Of a stretch of DNA of 64,000 nucleotides, positions 37,440 to 49,116 are shown piece by piece (within the stretch, counting starts at the first letter, position 1; every line of letters begins with the position of its first letter). The notes beneath the pieces are model-generated. The model was not told where the DNA came from. It ran no database searches and worked only from the letters and a program-made list of their open reading frames with translations. The DNA lies in contig JAULSN010000008.1 in the NCBI GenBank assembly GCA_033439765.1, forward strand, positions 1,674,001 through 1,738,000, read 5' to 3'. Source of the DNA: Lasiosphaeria ovina (lineage: Eukaryota; Ascomycota; Sordariomycetes; Sordariales; Lasiosphaeriaceae). Position numbers and translations under genes: made by a program.

Positions 37440-37630
37440 CAGCGGAGCCGGCGAAAGCGGAAAAGGCCGAGGAGAAGCCAGTCGAGGAGAAGCCAGTCGA
37501 GGAAAAGCCAGCCTTGAAAGTGGAAGATGCTGCCGAGGAAGCAGCTCCAGGCATTGTCCCTGCCTCTGCGGATGCCGATGTAGAAACTCTACAGGAGGCA
37601 GAAGAGCCTCTCAAGGCCGAGGCAGCATAA
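36052..37630 (+). CDS. pus4: Pus4/TruB-type tRNA pseudouridine-55 synthase
   Basis: Two exons, 36052-36106 and 36180-37630, encode 501 residues (494 if the second in-frame ATG at 36073 is used). The enzyme converts U55 of the tRNA T-arm to pseudouridine in cytosolic and mitochondrial tRNAs. Visible TruB features are GINKPIGMSSAQVI at the start, the catalytic block GHGGTLDPLATGVL with the nucleophilic Asp at about residue 85, KTYETVVLFGASTDTYDRVG, and the late motif SGFYVRSLCHDLGEKLGCGA. A 120-residue insert between about 220 and 340 is charged and Pro-rich and contains a nuclear-signal-like SPKRRKVE; inserts here are common in fungal Pus4. The last 85 or so residues are an unusual Glu/Pro/Ala/Lys tail with tandem AEP and EEKPV repeats and no known role. 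Confidence 0.93.
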
Positions 37631-40600
37631 TGAGAACAGCACTTGATAGCGGGTATCGATATGCGGGCAAAGAAGCAAGGAGCTTGTCATAGCAAACTTG
37701 AACGCTTAGGAAACCATAAAATATGTAATTTTACCTACCTACTTAGCCATTCTCCCAAGGAACGACGCTCGTGTCCCGTCCCACCCCGTAGTCCTTGCTC
37801 TCGCCCTCCCACACCCTCAGAAACCACAAGTCGGATGGATACAAGACACAGCATGTCTCCTCCAGATACCAACATACGACCATACCCACTGGAGAACTCG
37901 GGATCCCGTCCGCTCTCCCGGCGATAAACCAGTGAGGGCCGGACTAGTAGTTAGGTCGGTGACGACTAGCGAATCCCCTCGTGTTGTATGTGCTTCTTTT
38001 TATTTTGTCTCTTCTTTTTGTTTTATATTTTGCGTGGTTGTTACCAAAGGTGGGTACCTAGGTAGGTAATTTGCTTGGGTGGTGGTTGATAGGTCATCCA
38101 TCCATGCCAAAGCTCGCATTCGGATAGGTGCGGGCCCGGGTTATGGTTCTCAGTCTCACTACTATAAGCGTGGGTGAGACTGGCAATAGATGCGTGGCAA
38201 AGCCTTGGCTGTCTTGTTTCGTTTTGGACGGTTACGAAGAGACGGGAAGAGCTCTTTTCAGGAACCCGGTGTCTTTGATTGTTTTCTGGATCAACAAAGT
38301 ACAGAACATTCAGATCTCAGGCCAACATATTTGGGTCCAAGCAAGCAGATTGAATATCCTTTGTGTACGGAATCTTCCGTACACGTGGGTTTGGTGCTCC
38401 AACAAGTGGGGTTGATGCGAAGAGCAATGAACTCAAGCTTTTGCAGGAACAACGGTAGTCTTGGCACCCGGGTCTTGTCCTTCGCCAAGCCCTTTGCGGC
38501 TCTTGGGCGGCGGCGATTCAGTAGTCACCGGGACATGACACCGCTTGAGTGATCGGTAAGCAAGGCCGGGGATTAGAAAACAGCCGCCGACATCTCCGTC
38601 TGGATACACGAAATGCCCTGGTGCCTTCTGGTAGCGGGGATTTTCTAGGCCGTGATTATACGCGTAACGAACATGAACTGGGCAATAATACATAAACGTG
38701 AAGACGAGTTCCTGACAAACAAAAAAGTTCAGTAAACAAAAACTTCAAAACAGGCGAAGGTCATTGGTAGAAAGTCGGCAAGACAAGTTCCGGACTTCCG
38801 ATGGACGGCGGCAGACATAAAAAAGGAACCTTCCCCATTGAGCTTCCTCCCGGCCGTGCCAGTGATTAGTAGCAAGGCCAGCGGCAGTCAGAGCCGGGGA
38901 ATTGGGCGGCTGTCCGTGCCAGTAACCGGATGGCAGCTCGACAACCTTTCTGTTGTGGGTGAAAGGTTGGTATTTGGGGGTAAGCCGGCCGGTACCGGCG
39001 CCGTCCCGGTGCTAAAGTCTTACGGGGAATTGAATGGTTGGTCACCTTCTGGTGCGCCTTTCGGACTTCGTGTGGCTCGTTCGGTGCTTATGAGTGGCTA
39101 CCTCTTCCGGGCCGGTATGATTCCGTAGCACAGAGGTTGGTAGGGAATAATAAGCAGCGCAGAATTAAATAGCTCGGCTCGTAGCTAAGGTTGCAAAAAG
39201 CCAAAAGCCGACATGACTGACAAGCTGCAGAGTGGTGCCGATACCGTAGTCGCGCATTGTCGATGACGCGACGTCCGCGTGCCGCTTATCCGGCTATGGG
39301 GAGGGTCGGCCGGTGGCTAGCCCTTCCCCAGACCATCCACCATCCCGTGTTCGGTGAGGTCCTAAAAGCATTGTCGTACAAGGTAGAATGCGTTATCTAC
39401 TGTAGGACTGATGATTGGAATCCGGGAACGTGGGGCTGGGAGATCTCTAGGTTGGAGCTGGTACTTTATACAGCACGCACTTTATAGATGCCGTGATTGG
39501 TAATGACTTAACAACATGCAATGGATGATTGGCCATAGGTTCTGATGGAATTATACCCGGACCGGGAACGCACACCAATTTAACCGACCACAATTGGGTC
39601 TTGAGCAGCAACCAGGAAATTGCTGAGGGCGAAAGATAAGAATAAATTATCGAGTGCAGAGGATTTCGCGCTGCAGAAATCCTCCCGTCGTTGTGGGTTA
39701 AGCCGTGTACGTACATACAAACCGACGACATGTGGCTGCGGAAACGGATCCAGGATCCGTTGAAGAGGTTGAAATTAGCAAGCGGTTTTCCAGGGCAGGT
39801 CAACTAGTGTAAAATGGAGGACGGGGGTGGTAGCTGGTGGCCAAAGCAGGGTTGCCCTTCAGTGCGGAAGATCGGTGGTTAACTCCTGCCGTCTACCGAC
39901 ACGACAGACCCCGGTCTTGCTTGCCACCCCTGTTAGTTCAAGTAATTGGCGTCTCTTCGGCTGCATCTTCCCCCCAAACCTGTCTTGAGAGCAAGCAGGC
40001 CAGACGATAGAATCGAGCCTGAGCATCTGTGGACCCCGAGCGGAAGATTTCCTGCAGTCAGTAGAACTAAAGGTAGCAGGAGTTAATGACACCTCCCATA
40101 CATAAGTTTCCCGTGCCCACACAAGCTGTCTTTTCTTGGCGGCTATGTTGTTCTCAACTCTGATTCTCGACTTGTCTGGTAATAATACACTCTGTCGTCT
40201 CTGAATCACTACATAGTAAAAGTAGACAGTTTCGTCCTAGCTGCCTGCCTACTACTAGTAGCTCCGCTCAGAGCACCTACAAACCCGCAGCACTGCGGCT
40301 TTAGCAGCAGGTCCTGACGGGAGCTACTTCACTTTTATCCAAACAGCAAACCCACCTACAAATTCGTCATGATTGCTAGCAGACTGGCGCGTTGACCATT
40401 GCCCCACGACCTCGCCTAGTCTCTACACTTGCGGTTTCGGCGCAACATTGACAGCTTCCAGGTCCCTCCACTAGCTTGCCACACTACGTTAGCTTTTGCT
40501 CTGCTAGCGCTAGTTGCGTGCTTGTTCCTGGCTGTATAATTAATCAACGGCGGTGCCACTGTTTGCCGTTTGATGCCCCCACCTCTCTCCCTCCACACTC

Positions 40601-40720
40601 ACATCGGACCCGGCCCGCTGTTTCGGTTCTGCTGCAGTGTCTTGGCTCAAGGTTGCGCCTCCACCCCGCCGACCAAGCAAGATCTCGCTATCTTAGCGGA
40701 GCTGCTTGTCTCGCTTCAAC
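37631..40720. other. Intergenic region between pus4 and the ABC transporter
   Basis: 3.1 kb. The left end is pus4 3' region. Near 38.4-38.7 kb on the minus strand is one coding-like segment (listed separately). No other family match is seen; the right end must contain the transporter promoter. Confidence 0.45.
38433..38711 (-). CDS. Possible 3' exon of an unidentified protein (partial)
   Basis: From 38711 leftward an open frame reads ELVFTFMYYCPVHVRYAYNH, GLENPRYQKAPGHFVYPDG and so on to a stop at 38433. It is preceded by a good acceptor context (a T-rich tract ending TTTGTCAG) with a CTGAAC branch-like site, as expected of an internal or last exon. The composition looks like a folded protein followed by a Lys/Pro-rich tail, and it is not a shadow of another gene. 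I could not find a convincing upstream exon and do not recognise the family. It may be a real short gene, a gene fragment or chance. Confidence 0.3.
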   Translation of the reverse strand, partial: ELVFTFMYYCPVHVRYAYNHGLENPRYQKAPGHFVYPDGDVGGCFLIPGLAYRSLKRCHVPVTTESPPPKSRKGLGEGQDPGAKTTVVPAKA

Positions 40721-43700
40721 ATGGCAGGCACCCCGCCCGGGTCTGAGAAGGAGACCGCTGTGCCTGATCCAGCGGCTGCTGCTACCACTGCCCAGCCGTC
40801 TGATGAATCTCTCGGGGGCGAAAAGGAAGCAGCACATGGCGGACTTGAGGGTGATGACAAAATCGAACGACATCCCGAGGATGGCGAGGCCGACGATGAA
40901 GCCGATGACAAAAGGGCAGGCCTCAGCCGCTTAAAGAGCTATGCCACGGCAACCAGCGTGACCAGCACAACAAGTAACCCCCAGGCCAAGCAGAAGCCAT
41001 GGTATAAGCAGCCGAACCCCTTGCGCTGGGGCAAGATCCCGCAGGTGCCCAAGGAGAGACAGGTGTGTCCCGAGCACACAGCTGGCTTCTTCAGCTTGTT
41101 ATTCTTTTTCTGGATAGGCCCATTGATGCAGGTACGTGAGAGAGAGATAGAGAGATGCTCTATGCTTTGAAGACATGGAGGTCAGCTAACACACAGACAG
41201 ACGGGCTACAAGCGGCCGCTCGAGCTCAATGACCTCTACAGCATCAACCCAGACCGGGCAGTTGATCCGCTGACGGAGAAGATGCGCGAATCGTTCAAGC
41301 GGCGCGTTGCAAATGGTGAAAAAAATCCCCTGCTCTGGGCCATCCATGAGACTTTCTTCAAGCAGTTTTGGATAGGCGGGCTTTGCAATCTCTCCTCGTC
41401 CATCTTGATGGTCATGTCGCCCTACACCCTTCGCTATCTCATCCAGTTCTCTACCGACGCCTACATCGCCAGTAGTCGGGGACTCCCTCCCCCGCACATT
41501 GGAGAGGGCCTAGGCCTGGTCTTTGGCGTAACAGCCATGCAGATGCTCCAGAGCTTGGGAACTAACCAGTTTATCTACCGAGGCATGCTCGTCGGTGGCA
41601 TGGCAAGAGCGTCTCTAATCAGCTTGATCTACGAGAAGTCCATGGTCATTTCCGGGCGTGCCAAAGCTGGAGGGGAGGATCTCATCTCTGACTCGCCCTC
41701 AGCCACAACAGGCGAGAAAGACACCAAAGAGAAGAGCGATACCAAAGAAAAGAAGGACAGCAAGGAGAAGGGCAAACAAGACGCTGCCAAAACCGCACCA
41801 GGCGTAGCTGGCGACGGCATCGGGTGGGGCAACGGGAGAGTGGTAAGTTGAGATATAGCAGGCGGTGATTGTCTAGTTCACTGACATTATTCCAGGTCAA
41901 CATAATGAGCGTCGACACTTACCGGATAGACCAGGCCGCGGGACTGTTCCATATCATCTGGACTGCCCCTATTGCTTGCATCATTACGCTTGTCATGCTT
42001 CTCATCAACTTGACATACAGCGCGTTGGCGGGCTTCGCCCTTCTCGCCATAGGAATCCCCGTCCTCACCAACCTTATCAAGGGCCTCTTCATCCGCAGAA
42101 AGGCCATCAACAAGATCACGGACCAGAGAGTAAGCCTGACGCAGGAAATTCTACAATCAGTACGCTTCGTTAAGTTCTTTGGCTGGGAAAGCTCCTTTCT
42201 CAACAGACTGGACGAGTTTCGAAACCGTGAGGTCTTGGGTATCCAGATATTGCTGGCTATCCGCAACGCAATCATGGCTGTCAGCTTGTCGCTTCCCATT
42301 CTCGCATCCATGCTCTCCTTTATTACCTTCTCCCTGACTCATCACGATCTTGCTCCGGCCGAAGTCTTCTCTTCGCTTGCCCTGTTCAACGGGCTCAGAA
42401 TGCCTCTGAATCTGCTTCCTATGGTCATCGGCCAGGTGACAGATGCATGGTCGTCTCTCATGCGGATCCAGGAGTTCTTGTTGACCGAGGAGCGCTCGGA
42501 CGAAGCCACGTTTAAGCCCGATACTCCAAGTGCGGTTGAGATGCACAATGCTTCGTTTACCTGGGAGAGGACCCCGACGCAAGAGGCCGAGGCTACTGTG
42601 GGCGGTGCTTCCAAGGCAAAGCAATCCAAGTCTTCCACTGGCGCCTCAAAAAATGCAAAGCAGTCGTCCTCGCCCGCCGATAGTGGAGCGGAAGATGCGA
42701 GCACGCTTGTCGAAGAACGCGAACCCTTCAAGCTTCACGATATCAATTTCGAAATTGGCAGAAACGAGCTTGTTGCTGTCATTGGCACTGTTGGCAGCGG
42801 GAAAACCTCGTTGCTTTCTGCTCTGGCTGGCGATATGCGACGGACGAATGGCGAAGTCGTCCTAGGCGCCTCGAGAGCCTTTTGCCCGCAGTATGCCTGG
42901 ATTCAGAACGCAACATTAAGGGATAATATCCTGTTCGGAAAAGAGATGGATACAGAATGGTATTCCGAGGTTATTCGGGCGTAAGTAACTGCCTCCCGCT
43001 TGCCCACCGCCACCTGGCCGCTAACACGTCTCACAGCTGCGCATTACAGCCGGACCTGGATATGTTGCCTAACCACGACCTTACGGAGATCGGCGAAAGG
43101 GGTATCACGATCTCGGGTGGGCAGAAGCAACGACTGAATATCGCCCGCGCCATCTACTTTGATGCCGACATCGTCCTAATGGATGACCCCCTTAGTGCCG
43201 TAGACGCCCATGTCGGCCGTCATATCTTTGACAACGGCATTCTTGGCTTGCTCAAGGACAAATGCCGGATCCTGGCCACTCACCAGCTTTGGGTCCTGAG
43301 CCGCTGTGACCGAATTATCTGGATGGAAGCTGGCAAAATCCAGGCCATCGACACCTTCGATAATCTTATGAAAAACTCGGAAGGGTTCCAGCAGCTCATG
43401 GAAACCACTGCAGTTGAAGAGAAGAAAGACGAAGCCGAGATTGCCACCGTCCCGGGTGACAACGGCCAAAGCAAGAAACATAAGAAAAGCAAGGGCTTGA
43501 TGCAGTTAGAGGAGCGCGCTGTTTCAAATGTGCCTTGGTCAGTCTACGTGTCCTATGTCAAGGCATCTGGCAGCATCCTCAATGCCCCGCTGGTTTTTTT
43601 CCTCTTGGTCATCTCGCAGGGCGCCAATATTGTGACCAGCTTGTGGCTTTCGTATTGGACGTCAGACAAGTTCGGGTTTTCAATGGGCACCTATATTGGG

Positions 43701-45425
43701 GTATACGCTGCCCTCGGAGTTACCCAGGCACTACTAATGTTTGCGTTCATGGTTTGTCTCTCTATTGTCGGCACCACCGCCAGCAAGGCCATGCTCAGAC
43801 GCGCCATCACGCGGGTACTGCGTGCGCCCATGTCGTTCTTCGACACGACGCCCCTTGGCCGTATTACCAACCGCTTCAGTCGTGACGTCGACGTAATGGA
43901 CAACACCCTGACAGACGCGTTGCGGATGTATTTCTTCAGCATCGGCGGTATCATTTCAGTCTTTGCACTGATTATTTCCTTCTTTCACTACTTCGCCATC
44001 GCGCTCGTTCCGCTGTTCGTCCTGTTCCTCTTCGCAACGAGCTACTACCGTCACTCGGCGCGAGAGGTCAAGCGCTTCGAGTCCGTTCTCCGATCGAGCG
44101 TCTTCGCCAAGTTTGGGGAGGGCTTGTCTGGGGTTGCTTGCATCCGGGCCTACGGATTGGAGAACCGGTTCATCGCTGATCTACGCCGTGCCATTGACCA
44201 AATGGACTCTGCTTACTACCTTACCTACTCAAATCAGAGGTGGCTGTCAGTACGGCTCGACATGATTGGAAACGCCCTTGTTTTCACGACTGGCATTTTG
44301 GTTGTGACATCTCGGTTCTCCGTTTCCCCCTCAATAGGCGGCCTGGTCTTGTCATACATCCTGTCCATCGTCCAGATGATCCAATTCACCATACGTCAGC
44401 TGGCCGAGGTAGAGAACGGTATGAATGCTGTCGAGCGTATCCAGTACTACGGCAACGAGCTCGACGAAGAAGCCCCGCTCAAGACTATTGAGGTTCGCCA
44501 AAGCTGGCCAGAAAAGGGCGAGATTATCTTTGACGACGTCCAGATGCGGTACCGTCCCGGGCTTCCACTGGTATTGCAGGGGCTCAGTATGCACATCCGT
44601 GGCGGCGAGCGCATCGGCATCGTTGGGCGCACTGGAGCAGGTAAAAGCTCCATCATGTCGTCGCTGTTCCGGCTCGTTGAGCTCTCAGGCGGCCACATCA
44701 CCATTGATGGACTTGATATTTCTACCATCGGTCTGCAAGATCTGCGATCTCGCCTCGCCATCATACCCCAAGACCCCACCCTTTTCCGCGGGACCATACG
44801 CAGCAATCTGGACCCTTTTGGCGAACATACAGATCTGGAGCTGTGGGGCGCACTTCGGCAGGCCGATCTTGTCCCGGCGGATGGCGGCCCCAAGCCATCG
44901 CCTGCTGGGGACCCAAGTTCGTCGGACGGCGATGTGGTTGCAACCCGGGACCCCAGCCGCATCCACCTTGACACGATTGTCGAAGAAGAAGGCCTTAACT
45001 TCTCCCTCGGTCAGCGCCAGCTGATGGCGTTGGCGCGTGCGCTAGTACGGGGTTCGCAAATCATTGTGTGTGACGAGGCGACGTCAAGCATTGATATGGA
45101 GACGGATGACAAGATCCAGGCCACCATTGCCCATGGATTCCGGGGAAAGACGCTCCTCTGCATTGCGCATCGCCTGCGCACCATCATTGGCTATGACCGC
45201 ATCTGCGTCATGGACCAAGGCCGAATCGCAGAGATGGCCACGCCGCTCGACCTGTGGAAGCTTCCGGGCGGGATATTCCGGGGCATGTGCGACCGCAGCG
45301 GCATCCGCGTGGAGGACATTAGAGGCGCAAAAGAGGAAATAGGCGCTCGGGATGCGAAACAAGATGCCGAGGACGTCAGCGATGGCCAGGACGAAGGACA
45401 GCCATCCGAGAAGAAGGCGGAGTAA
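40721..45425 (+). CDS. Yor1-like ABC-C full transporter
   Basis: Four exons: 40721-41131, 41201-41842, 41896-42980 and 43037-45425, giving 1508 residues. Order: acidic cytosolic N-terminus, a KPWYKQPNPLRWGKIPQVP block typical of Yor1 relatives, TMD1, NBD1, TMD2, NBD2. NBD1 has Walker A GTVGSGKTS at about 648, signature SGGQKQR at about 739, and Walker B VLMDDPLSAVD with Asp where the catalytic Glu would be. NBD2 has GRTGAGKSS at about 1243, a degenerate signature FSLGQRQ, and a complete Walker B VCDEATSSID. This asymmetry is normal for ABC-C pumps. There is no extra N-terminal TMD0, as in Yor1. A Lys/Glu-rich insert sits in TMD1 at about residues 303-345. The likely role is plasma-membrane efflux of organic anions or drugs; the substrate cannot be read from sequence. 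The first ATG in frame with homology is 40721. Confidence 0.93.
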
Positions 45426-48006
45426 GACTATGTAAATATTCAGGTGCTTGTTTATCACACATGTTGGGAGGCAATATCTCCGGTTGTTGAGTTCAGCATA
45501 TAGAGAGTCTTGGCTACCAAGATGCATCCATCAGAAAGAAGCGAGGAGGTTTCACATCAAGTACAAGCGAGCATAGGTGCATATATGCGCATGACCATGT
45601 CGGGAGAAGGCGTGGCACATGACAACTCTCGGAATATACAAAGCTAGACAGTGCAGAAACTAAAATGCCAGAACTAGACACGACGTGCAGCTTCGCCGGA
45701 CTCCCTGGTCTCCCAAGCCTCCAGGACAGGAAGAGGGCAGGATCACACAGGTGTCTGGGGAAACACAGCATTGAGCTAGGGCTGCATCTGCTGAGCCCGG
45801 TCCGGGCTCTGCTTTGAGGAACAACAACTGCACATCGTATCTACCGAGTATACTCGTCTCTACCATGCCTCGTGACCGTTGCGTGTCCCCATCCCATGTC
45901 GTGTAACCTGGCCTGGCCTGGGGCTCGCGCTTCCGACAGGCGGGTCGTCGGGTGCTCCGTGTCCGAATTGAATGGTCCCCGGCGATGCCGAGATGGAAGG
46001 AAGAGGCGACAGAATTGCAGCAGCCGAGTCGAAGTGGTTTTTTTGGTCTCTGTGTCATGTGGCGTCGCGGCTGTCTATCTATGTCGGTTTATGATATACT
46101 CGGGTTTTCCGTGGTAAGATAGACCGGGCCATATCCATCTGTGTATTTTGACGCCTGCTAGAGTCCGGAGGTAATGCACGTGGGAAAGGAGGCTGCGCTT
46201 GGTTAGGTAACTTTATCATTATTATGAGTTTCGGACGTAAAGTTAAGGTAGGTAGGTAGGAAAACATGTTCAAAACGAAAGGGGCTGAGCTGAGCGAAGA
46301 GCCTCAAACCCCATATATCTTCCTAGTTGTCACACCGCATAGGGCCCAGCTCGTATGTTCACCCAGACAGCTGATCTAGGCATGTGCTCGTACAAGTAAG
46401 TGGTCGACCTGTTGGTAAGTAGGTAGGGATAGTTGGTTGTAGTGTAACGTCAAGCCTGCAGGTTGTCTCGGGAAGCCGCAGCAAGAGGCGAGGCCTGTTG
46501 AGGAGGCCAGGATAGTTTTGCATATACGTACGTACAAACATGCACACACATATCCATGTATAGCAGGAGTTATGTAGAGGAGCAGTGAGGAGTTAATCAG
46601 TTTTGATATTGCCGGCATGACATGTCATATAGGTGTATTTCACATGGCCGTTACACAAGGGGAAGGAATAGCAAGTAAATAAAGAGGCAGGTTTCAGGAG
46701 TTAAACGATAGCTGCCGTGACGGCGACTTTCCTGAGGAATCACGAAAGGGAAACGTCTGGCTGGTCCGGACAGGATCTTGCCGTTTATCTCGTGATGACT
46801 GCTGCCATGTTGTAACGTACAAAGGAAAAGGGACACAGGAAGAAAAAAGAAAAAGAAACATGTCATATATCTTGTTCAATATTCCGCACACAACACCCGC
46901 AAGAGATCAGTCAACCTGGGCCGCCCGAGAAGCAACCCACGTCGCCCGTCATGCCATTTCCCCGATTCATACCTGACTGGCACCCGGGCAGCTAGCTCAT
47001 AATACAATCTACCCGAACACGGAAAAGAAAGAAAAGTATTAAAAAAATAAGCACGCTCGGCTTGCACCGTTCTCCCAGTATCCCCTCACCGACGCCGCGT
47101 TAGCTTAGCTCAACACGAGACAACACAAATAACGCAAATTTGATGACACAGATAGCAAAATTCCTTATTTGTTTAACGCATTGCAGGAATACGCCACCAT
47201 TTTATGCAGCCAACAACTATCCGTCAGCCACCCAGACAGCTAGCCAACCAGCAAGAAACCCAACTCGAGAAGGTAAGAATAATAAAGGTGAAAGTCCAAT
47301 GTCCATTATAGAAGAGAGAGGGAGGGAGAGTGCTACGACTTGACCTAATGAGGAAACCTAATGAGGAAAAAAGGGGGCGCGCAGGCTCGTCTATTCGGGC
47401 CTACAAAGACACTTCCCACTCAATGTTCCAACAAGAAACAGAAACCAAACACCCCAAAAAGAAACCGAATTCTTTGTTTTGGCGAACGGATTCCTAAAAA
47501 GATTAAAAGCCTCCTCTAAAAACAAACCCCCCAATAAAGTAACAACAAGCCAGCAAGCAACGAAGGTAAAAAATACAGATTTACCAAGTTGAGACAGTCA
47601 ACAAGTTCATACCATACCAACGATAACCGCCACACCCCCCTATAACTCACACATTCTGTGTGGACTATGGAACAAAGAAAAAAGTGACCAAGCAAGTTCC
47701 CCTTCCGCGATCCCTTCCCAAAAAAAGGAGACGCCCCTTTTCAATGCTGGCGGATAGGAGGCTAATGCGTGGGGGAAAATATCCTATTCCTTCCTACGGC
47801 CGGGGGCCGGGACCTAATGCATGGCACACCACCGTAAAAAAGTGAGATTATATATTTGTAACAAAAGAAAAAAAAAAGATGCAACCGTTTTTAATGAATC
47901 CTCGGCTTTCTCTCCATTTCCACATAAACACACAGCCAACGGCGCCAGGATACAACCAGCCTTTTAGAATAGTAATCGAAAGGTGGGCACGTGCGGGACT
48001 GGCCGT
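45426..48006. other. Convergent 3' intergenic region between the ABC gene and csi2
   Basis: 2.6 kb with no conserved frame. The right half is A-rich with many AAAA runs, fitting the csi2 3' untranslated region. Short GTAGGTAGGTAGG and TACGTACG strings occur near 46.2-46.5 kb, and a direct duplication CCTAATGAGGAAA lies near 47346. Confidence 0.5.
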
Positions 48007-49116
48007 CTAGTAGCGACCGCGCCCTGGAGGAGAAGGGCTCTGGCTATAGCGGTGTCCGCCGCCGCCGGGAGGGAACTGCCCCGGTTGGTCGTCCAGCAGG
48101 TCGTCCAGGAAAGCGCTCGGGGCCCGCCCGCTAGGCGGCCTGTTGAGGCTGACGGAGCTGGAACTGAAATTCCGCGAGCCGCCCACCATCCTCGGCCCCA
48201 TGTCCGGGGAGTCTGGGGGCGAAGAGCCGGGGGCTGAAACGTGACCGCCCCGCGACGCCGGTCTAAGGTTGGACATGCTGATAGAATTGCCTTGGCCGTG
48301 ACCGGGTGCGCCGGGGGCGGCGGCGGACGACGCGTAGAAGCCCGGCGGCAGGAACCGCGAGTCCCGGTTGCCCTGGCTGGCAACGCCTGCTGCAGAAGAA
48401 CTGCCCTGGGCTGTCGGGGAGAAGAAGAGGTTCGTCTGGCTGGGTGTGGCCGAGGGAGTTGGCCCGCGGTGGGATTTCCGTGTCGCCGGGCCGCCGGGTA
48501 TGGAGGGCGAAGAATCGCGGTCGAGGAACTTGTAGAACGGCGCGGGAGGCGGGGGGAACGTGGCCGCCTTATCGTTTTGGCGGTGCTGTTCTAGATTGGC
48601 CCGCTCGACGGACCTGTGGAGGAGGCACACAACGATGCCGCGCCACGCAAGAATTGCGAGGCCGAACACGCCAAGGATGGAGCCGACCGCGATGAAGACC
48701 GTCCCGTCGGGCAGGGTAGAGCGGTTCATGAACGGCGCATTGTTGGTGGGGGGCACGGTAGGCGCCGGGTAATCCGGAATCGCCGTGTTGGCCGTCTTGG
48801 AAAGTGTGGGGAGCGTCAATCGGGGCTGCGTTGCCGTCGGGGCGGGCGTCGTGGTGGAAGAGGTGCTGCCGCCGAGGTTGGGGAGTGTCAAAGACGACGA
48901 CGACGACCGGGACTGACTCGTAGAGGCCGAGGTTCTGGCTGAGGTGGTGGACGAGGAACGGCTCGGGGGTGGGGTCGTTTGCGCCCCGTTTTGATTTGTT
49001 GTGTTATTGTCATCGTCGCTGGTGTTCTGCGCGAAGCCGCCTTCCGCCAGCAGAGATGCTGCAAGCACGGCGGAGAGAAGCAGCGAGCGCTTCAGCGAAC
49101 ATCGCGACGACCCCAT
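48007..49116 (-). CDS. csi2: Csi2-like single-pass membrane protein
   Basis: Single-exon frame of 369 residues. Residues 1-30 form a signal peptide (basic CSLKR, then [13 protein letters not shown], with likely cleavage near GFAQ). A Ser/Thr/Asn-rich, presumably O-glycosylated ectodomain runs to about 120. The family block [13 protein letters not shown] and [15 protein letters not shown] leads into one membrane span (about 139-166), followed by [16 protein letters not shown] and a Pro/Ser/Gly-rich cytosolic tail of about 200 residues. Yeast Csi2 is a bud-neck and vacuole-associated protein linked to chitin-synthase-3-dependent chitin deposition; a cell-wall or polarity role is inferred. The start at 49116 is the ATG that directly precedes the signal peptide; the upstream in-frame extension has no ATG. 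Divergent from fcf1. Confidence 0.8.
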   Translation of the reverse strand: MGSSRCSLKRSLLLSAVLAASLLAEGGFAQNTSDDDNNTTNQNGAQTTPPPSRSSSTTSARTSASTSQSRSSSSSLTLPNLGGSTSSTTTPAPTATQPRLTLPTLSKTANTAIPDYPAPTVPPTNNAPFMNRSTLPDGTVFIAVGSILGVFGLAILAWRGIVVCLLHRSVERANLEQHRQNDKAATFPPPPAPFYKFLDRDSSPSIPGGPATRKSHRGPTPSATPSQTNLFFSPTAQGSSSAAGVASQGNRDSRFLPPGFYASSAAAPGAPGHGQGNSISMSNLRPASRGGHVSAPGSSPPDSPDMGPRMVGGSRNFSSSSVSLNRPPSGRAPSAFLDDLLDDQPGQFPPGGGGHRYSQSPSPPGRGRY

